Below are positions 63,539-64,000 of a DNA stretch of 64,000 bases, piece by piece (positions within the stretch are counted from its first letter, which is position 1; each line of letters opens with the position of its first letter). The stretch is from assembly GCF_901709675.1 (NCBI RefSeq), contig NC_051102.1, positions 3,581,912 through 3,645,911 on the forward strand. The letters are read 5' to 3'. The notes below the pieces were generated by a model. It ran no database searches. It saw only the letters and a list, made by a program, of their open reading frames with translations, and was not told the DNA's origin. The stretch comes from Syngnathus acus (Eukaryota; Chordata; Actinopteri; Syngnathiformes; Syngnathidae). Both the position numbers and the translations under genes were made by a program.

Positions 63539-64000
63539 GTATCGTCCACTGGATTCTGTGTGAACACAGCCCACCTATGATCTGACAGCCAAACCTGGGG
63601 TCAAGTGCTTTTGAGCACTACTGTGTTTCATAGAAAACGTGTGCTCCCAGTTTCTAAAAGGCTACACTTTATATTCTCTGTATCTATTTTTTTTTTTAGC
63701 GTTTAATCCCATTTCACTATACTGCATTAACTTCATTTTGAAACGTTAATATTATTGCTTTGATTATGCATTAAGCCACCATCATAAAAAAAATATTCAC
63801 AAATGAAATTAAAAAAAATCAATTGGTGGAATCAGCTAAACGCAAGGAAAAGCAAAGTGATCTGAATTATCTACAGGGGCCCTGCTATGCACTGCATGGG
63901 GTCATGTGATCTTAGCGGTAGGAAACATCAGAGGATAACAGTCGAGAAATGATTGCCAGCCATAAAAGAAGTGTTGAGATGAGGCAGAGGGACGGGGGAG

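Larger units (their letters stand above)
57010..64000. other. 3' flanking region, mostly repeats
   Basis: Apart from the listed elements I see no gene. 57800-58480, 59400-60340 and 62700-63420 hold only short frames without family motifs. 60890-61060 resembles a palindromic ACAGTAAATTACTGG-type fish repeat. A V-SINE core scrap lies at 62487-62535. Confidence 0.6.

Overview
The window looks like AT-rich euchromatin from a ray-finned (teleost) fish. It is dense in microsatellites, V-SINE-type and tRNA-derived SINEs, hAT-type and TA-flanked MITEs, Tc1-like remnants and one non-LTR retrotransposon tail. No bacterial-style operon or phage gene is present. The species cannot be told from the sequence.

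One protein-coding gene is convincingly present, on the + strand: a BRINP family gene (BMP/retinoic-acid-inducible neural-specific protein; MACPF-domain secretory-pathway protein of neurons). It most resembles BRINP3. Eight coding exons at 17740-18122, 25352-25542, 27990-28171, 32818-32923, 39105-39341, 49569-49791, 52540-52846 and 53617-54438 join in frame to 2451 nt, an 816-residue protein plus stop. All seven introns are GT-AG with matching phases. A leading acceptor at 17671-17672 shows that a further non-coding 5' exon lies upstream, but I could not locate it or the promoter.

Layout: 1-17672 is upstream/intronic sequence with MITEs, a V-SINE and simple repeats. 17673-54438 is the gene body, with introns of 7.2, 2.4, 4.6, 6.2, 10.2, 2.7 and 0.77 kb, most holding transposon debris. 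54439-64000 is 3' UTR and flank, with two hAT MITEs in opposite orientation, a tRNA-derived SINE and one unassigned exon-like reading frame near 63.4 kb.

The most unusual observation is the last intron (52847-53616). From memory, vertebrate BRINP genes encode the whole C-terminal part in one long exon. Here that region is cut by a phase-0 intron at an AG|GT site without adding or removing a residue. About 86% of this intron is a hAT-like element that itself contains a 393-bp MITE. It is a candidate lineage-specific intron gain later inflated by nested transposons, with a weak donor site. Other points of interest are a chimeric MITE family that carries a hAT terminus, a hAT MITE family whose four intact copies all have perfect 8-bp target duplications with a central TA, an overlapping upstream ORF at the brinp start, and a serine-tract microsatellite in the coding sequence.
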